From: a bacterium
Lineage (GTDB): Bacteria; UBA9089; UBA9088; JAGUXG01
DNA: 8,728 nucleotides
Assembly (NCBI GenBank): GCA_030018505.1
Contig: JASEHO010000061.1
Span: 1-8,728 of the forward strand
Direction: 5' to 3'
The notes below the pieces were generated by a model that ran no database searches, was not told the DNA's origin, and worked only from the letters and a program-made list of their open reading frames with translations. Shown here piece by piece: positions 6,109-8,728 of this stretch (positions are counted from its first letter, which is position 1; every line of letters begins with the position of its first letter). The translations under genes and the position numbers were made by a program.

Positions 6109-6405
6109 ATGATAAACTTTGATCTCTTAAAAGATATAGGCAGGATGAAGCCCAAGGTAGATGAGATGCAGTCTATGCTGGGAAAGAAGAAGGTGACAGG
6201 CTCAGCCGGGGGTGGGATGGTCGAGGTTACCTGTAATGGAAAGAAAGAGGTTTGCGATATAAAGATAGACCCTGAGATAGCTGGTAATACCAAGGTACTC
6301 AGGGACCTGCTCCTTTCTGCTATCTCAGATGCCCAGAAGAAGGCAGATAAGATATTTATTGAGGAGATGTCTAAGGTAGCAGGCTCTCTCTTGACAAAAA
6401 GATGA
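6109..6405 (+). CDS. ybaB: YbaB/EbfC-family nucleoid-associated protein
   Basis: 98 aa, the normal length. YbaB/EbfC proteins are small dimeric DNA-binding proteins associated with the nucleoid. The sequence shows the family pattern: an N-terminal helix with regular methionines (MINFDLLKDIGRMKPKVDEMQ), the central strand signature GSAGGGMVEVTCNGKKEV (31-48), DIKIDPEIAG (50-59), and the C-terminal helix LLLSAISDAQKKAD (67-80). ybaB typically follows dnaX and precedes recR; here the next gene is an epimerase-like gene that overlaps by 4 bp (ATGA). The start has only a weak GAG before it. An internal ATG at codon 13 is preceded by GGCAGG, but the upstream residues match the family's first helix, so the longer form is preferred. 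Confidence 0.9.
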   Translation: MINFDLLKDIGRMKPKVDEMQSMLGKKKVTGSAGGGMVEVTCNGKKEVCDIKIDPEIAGNTKVLRDLLLSAISDAQKKADKIFIEEMSKVAGSLLTKR

Positions 6406-6851
6406 TTGAGGGTGTTGTAGTTAAGCAATTAAAGAAGATACCTGATGAAAGAGGGTGTATCTACCATATGCTTCGCTCGGACGACCCTTATTTTGAAAGG
6501 TTTGGAGAGATATATTTTTCTTCTGTCTATCCTGATGTGGTTAAGGGATGGCACCTACATAAGGAGATGACCTTGAACTATGCGGTTATCTCCGGGATGA
6601 TAAAGATTGTTCTTTATGACGACAGGAAAGATTCGCCAACTAAAGGAAATTTAATGGAACTTTTTGTTGGCGAGGAGAATTATTGCCTGGTGAAGGTGCC
6701 GCCTTTAGTCTGGAATGGATTCAAAGGGATAGGGACAAAACCTGCAATTGTGGCTAATTGTGCCACCATTTGTCATAACCCAGATGAGATCATAAGGCTT
6801 AGTCCATATTCTGATAAGATCCCATACGATTGGAGAATAAAGGAGGAATAA
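6402..6851 (+). CDS. RmlC-like cupin, dTDP-4-dehydrorhamnose 3,5-epimerase-related protein
   Basis: 149 aa, shorter than classical RmlC (about 180). It is a single cupin-type sugar epimerase-like domain: VYPDVVKGWHLHKEMTLNYA (42-61) corresponds to the RGLH...KL region, IKIVLYDDR (67-75) to the DVAVDxR strand, and VKVPPLVWNGFKG (97-109) to the IPPGxAHGF loop. DPDEI-type (NPDEI, 126-130) and IPYDW (140-144) are near the end. RmlC makes dTDP-4-keto-L-rhamnose for surface glycans; here the exact nucleotide-sugar substrate is unknown. H51 aligns with the catalytic His, but the usual catalytic Lys appears to be replaced by N59, so the reaction may differ. It overlaps ybaB by ATGA and is followed by an Lrp-type regulator 3 bp later. 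No other rhamnose genes are nearby. Confidence 0.78.
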   Translation: MIEGVVVKQLKKIPDERGCIYHMLRSDDPYFERFGEIYFSSVYPDVVKGWHLHKEMTLNYAVISGMIKIVLYDDRKDSPTKGNLMELFVGEENYCLVKVPPLVWNGFKGIGTKPAIVANCATICHNPDEIIRLSPYSDKIPYDWRIKEE

Positions 6852-6854
6852 AGA

Positions 6855-7343
6855 ATGGAAAAAGAGACAAAGGAGATACTCAAAATATTGGAGAATAATG
6901 CCAAATTGACCCCAGAAAAGATTGGAGTTATGCTTGGAATCACTGAAGAAAAGGTGAGTGAACAGATTGAAAAATTAGAGAAGGATGGGGTAATTATCAA
7001 GTATAAAACACTTATAGACTGGGAAAGAGAAGAAGAGGAAAAGGTCTTTGCCTTTATTGATGTAAAGGTTATTCCAGAACGTGGCAAGGGGTTTGATGCA
7101 ATAGCTACAAGGATTCAGGAGTATCCAGAGGTTCATTCTTTATACCTCATGTCAGGCGCCTATGACTTATCTATTGTGGTTGAGGGAAGATCAATGAAGG
7201 AGATAGCCTTCTTTGTAGCAGAGAGGCTGGCTACTTTAGAGGGTATTCAATCAACAGCCACCCACTTTCTCCTTAAAAAATATAAGATTGATGGCGTGGT
7301 CTTGCGGAAGGAAGAGGACAAAAGACTTGAAATGGTGCCATAA
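6855..7343 (+). CDS. Lrp/AsnC-family transcriptional regulator
   Basis: 162 aa, typical length. The N-terminal winged helix-turn-helix covers about 1-50 (EILKILENNAKLTPEKIGVM, then LGITEEKVSEQIEKLEKDGVI). A short acidic linker (EREEEE, 57-62) leads to a ligand-binding alpha/beta RAM domain at about 64-145, with the conserved LMSGAYDLSIVVEG (98-111) and a closing KKYKIDGVVL strand. Such proteins are usually amino-acid-responsive oligomeric regulators. The specific effector and targets are unknown. The gene has the best Shine-Dalgarno in the operon, AGGAGG (6841-6846), 8 nt before the ATG and overlapping the end of the epimerase gene. It is the last gene of the dnaX-side cluster and converges on the glycosyltransferase gene with only 12 bp between stops. 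Confidence 0.9.
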   Translation: MEKETKEILKILENNAKLTPEKIGVMLGITEEKVSEQIEKLEKDGVIIKYKTLIDWEREEEEKVFAFIDVKVIPERGKGFDAIATRIQEYPEVHSLYLMSGAYDLSIVVEGRSMKEIAFFVAERLATLEGIQSTATHFLLKKYKIDGVVLRKEEDKRLEMVP

Positions 7344-7355
7344 ATTACCTTTCCC

Positions 7356-8591
7356 TTATTTACACCTTACACCTAAAGTTTGCAAAAATTTTAGGAATCC
7401 AGCTACAGCAAAGATCAAGTCATAAGGCATAACTGGAATGTGGAAACGAGGAACAGCAAAGATAAGGGTATGTGTTATGGTAAAATAAAGGATTATAGCC
7501 AGTATCGGTAATTTATCTCGCCAATCCTTTTTTAACCCTGTCCATACTCCAAAAACAGCCAACAAAAGCACAAAATAATAGACAATATATATCCCGAGCT
7601 TTATTTTAGGATATGGTTTTAGAACCTCCACCCCTCCAGGAATCCAGAACCAGTAGCGCTTAAATTTTTCTACACACAACAGTAAATATCCTGAAGGATT
7701 ATTGAGGATATTTTTGATTCCTTCCCGATAATATGCCTTATCTGCTTCAATTGGAGATAACCCCCTGCTAACTTTAAGAAAAGCCTCTCCATCCCTTGAA
7801 TATTTATATTCGTCTTGGGCACTGCCAACTCCATAAGGCATCCCTCCTGGTCCATCTAAAGGAAGATGCGTTCCTACCCATATGTTTACTCCTCGATCAG
7901 TTTGGCAGGGTATAAAAGCATTAAACTTAATATAATTCCTGATGGTCCATGGAGCTACGGTTAGAATCATAGAGACCAAAAGCATAGATATCAAGACGAA
8001 CCCTCTTCTCTTAGATGATGAGAACAGAAGAGTAAGATATAAAAAGATGGGAAAAAGAAGGGTGATGGACCGACACAAGGTGGTCAATCCCAAGAATATT
8101 CCGGTAAGGATATAGTAACTCACCGCTTCTCTTTTTATGGCTCTTATCAAAAAGAGGGTGCTTATAGCCAATAAAATAATAGTGAGTTCCTCAGAAAGAA
8201 CAAAGCCAGCCGTAGAGATAAGTGGAGGATAAAGAGTCATTGCTATCCCTGACCATAATCCAACTTTGTGGTTAAATGACTCTTTGGCGATAAGGTAAAC
8301 AATAATACAGCTTATAGCTCCAAGGATTGCCTGCACTAATTTTACCGCCAAATGGCTCTGTCCAAATAAGGAATATACACCTGCCAAGAAAAGCGGATAT
8401 AATGGAGGTCTGCCTGCGGTTGGAATTCCAGAGATAGAAAAACCATCTCCTTTAAGCAGACTACAAGCTATATCATCATACTGTCCTGTATCTGCAGCAA
8501 AGAGTGATGGGAAGAAAAGAACAAATGCCGCCCTAACAGCCAAAGCCAAAATAAAGATGAGACAAACCTCTTTTTTATTACTCATTTTCAT
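7356..8591 (-). CDS. GT39-like polytopic membrane glycosyltransferase
   Basis: 411 aa with about nine to eleven hydrophobic segments. The first TM (about 9-28) is followed by an outside loop with the GT-C pattern ADTGQYDDIA (33-42), LLKGDGFS and GRPPLYPLFLAGVYSLFG (60-77). D34 and D39/D40 are candidate catalytic acids, as in ArnT/PMT-type enzymes that transfer sugars from polyprenyl-phosphate carriers at the outer face of the inner membrane. A long soluble loop (about 228-305) holds GVNIWVGTH and a GGMPYG segment; further TMs follow 315. The acceptor is unknown (lipid A, glycan or protein). Start at 8591: GGAGG is 6 nt upstream; ATG at 8585 is a less well placed alternative. The last codons (GVRCK) come from two GGTGTAA heptads. 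Possibly related in function to the epimerase nearby (surface glycans), but transcribed separately. Confidence 0.85.
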   Translation of the reverse strand: MKMSNKKEVCLIFILALAVRAAFVLFFPSLFAADTGQYDDIACSLLKGDGFSISGIPTAGRPPLYPLFLAGVYSLFGQSHLAVKLVQAILGAISCIIVYLIAKESFNHKVGLWSGIAMTLYPPLISTAGFVLSEELTIILLAISTLFLIRAIKREAVSYYILTGIFLGLTTLCRSITLLFPIFLYLTLLFSSSKRRGFVLISMLLVSMILTVAPWTIRNYIKFNAFIPCQTDRGVNIWVGTHLPLDGPGGMPYGVGSAQDEYKYSRDGEAFLKVSRGLSPIEADKAYYREGIKNILNNPSGYLLLCVEKFKRYWFWIPGGVEVLKPYPKIKLGIYIVYYFVLLLAVFGVWTGLKKDWRDKLPILAIILYFTITHTLIFAVPRFHIPVMPYDLIFAVAGFLKFLQTLGVRCK

Positions 8592-8676
8592 CTCTCTCCT
8601 CCTTTTTTAAGATTTGACCAGCCTTAATTAAAAAAAGCTGTCAACAGCAAACCATAATGATGCAATTCCTATTTTT

Positions 8677-8728
8677 GTAACTATTTACCCATCTGAAGTG
8701 AAACAACAACCATGTAAATGGAATTCAT
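8677..8728. repeat. Second copy of element C terminus (cut by window end)
   Basis: GTAACTATTTACCCATCT (8677-8694) is identical over 18 bp to the complement of the right end of element C (4314-4297). Similarity continues through CAACAACCA and GGAATTCA with small indels. The next bases, GAAGT, match the left end of element C instead. TGCAATT lies 16 bp before GTAAC both here (8661) and at the left end of element C (4103). The GTTAC end points towards the glycosyltransferase start, as it points towards dnaX in element C. Confidence 0.75.

Noticed and set aside
5982..6428. 148-codon minus-strand ORF
   Set aside because: Mostly antisense to ybaB, with its tail running into palindrome E; ybaB has clear family motifs on the plus strand.
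6773..7087. 104-codon minus-strand ORF
   Set aside because: Antisense shadow of the epimerase and Lrp genes, low-complexity Ser/Phe/Ile composition.
8639..8644. Minus-strand TTGACA upstream of the glycosyltransferase
   Set aside because: No acceptable -10 box 16-18 bp downstream; it is also part of a small GCTG/CAGC hairpin.

Overview
The window is bacterial and comes from a Gram-negative-type (diderm) organism: it encodes an outer-membrane TonB-dependent receptor with a signal peptide and C-terminal phenylalanine, plus an ExbB-type inner-membrane proton channel. Base composition is AT-leaning. The gene mix (DUF5674-type protein, short RmlC-like epimerase, Lrp/AsnC regulator, GT39-like membrane glycosyltransferase) and the many intergenic repeats fit an uncultivated or candidate-phylum lineage. 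The phylum cannot be fixed from the sequence alone.

Layout. (1) 1-209: noncoding, filled with 7-bp-phased repeats. (2) 3816 down to 210, minus strand: a compact four-gene unit of TonB-dependent receptor, DUF5674-like protein, a small protein of unknown function and ExbB, with junctions of +3 bp, a 4-bp ATGA overlap and a 10-bp overlap. No exbD or tonB is present. (3) 3817-4329: divergent intergenic region with a long imperfect palindrome (3852-4035), a strong consensus promoter towards dnaX (4048-4076) and a MITE-like repeat with terminal inverted repeats (4119-4314). (4) 4330-7343, plus strand: dnaX, a 282-bp nested palindromic repeat, ybaB, an RmlC-like epimerase (4-bp overlap) and an Lrp/AsnC regulator. 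recR, the usual third partner of dnaX-ybaB, is missing. (5) 8591 down to 7356, minus strand: a GT39-like polytopic glycosyltransferase converging on the Lrp gene. (6) 8677-8728: a second, window-truncated copy of the MITE-like repeat.

The genes are mostly ordinary. The unusual signal is a set of short arrays with strict 7-bp phasing (heptads), each locus with its own heptad sequence. They often occur as inverted pairs, so whole intergenic regions fold as long nested palindromes. They appear in every sizeable intergenic gap, supply the dnaX stop codon, probably encode the tail of the glycosyltransferase gene, and have entered the dnaX coding region as a 63-bp unit (9 heptads = 21 codons) duplicated in tandem. 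This looks like an active family of repeat elements and is the best candidate here for an undescribed system. A second candidate is the DUF5674/unknown gene pair embedded in the receptor-exbB operon.
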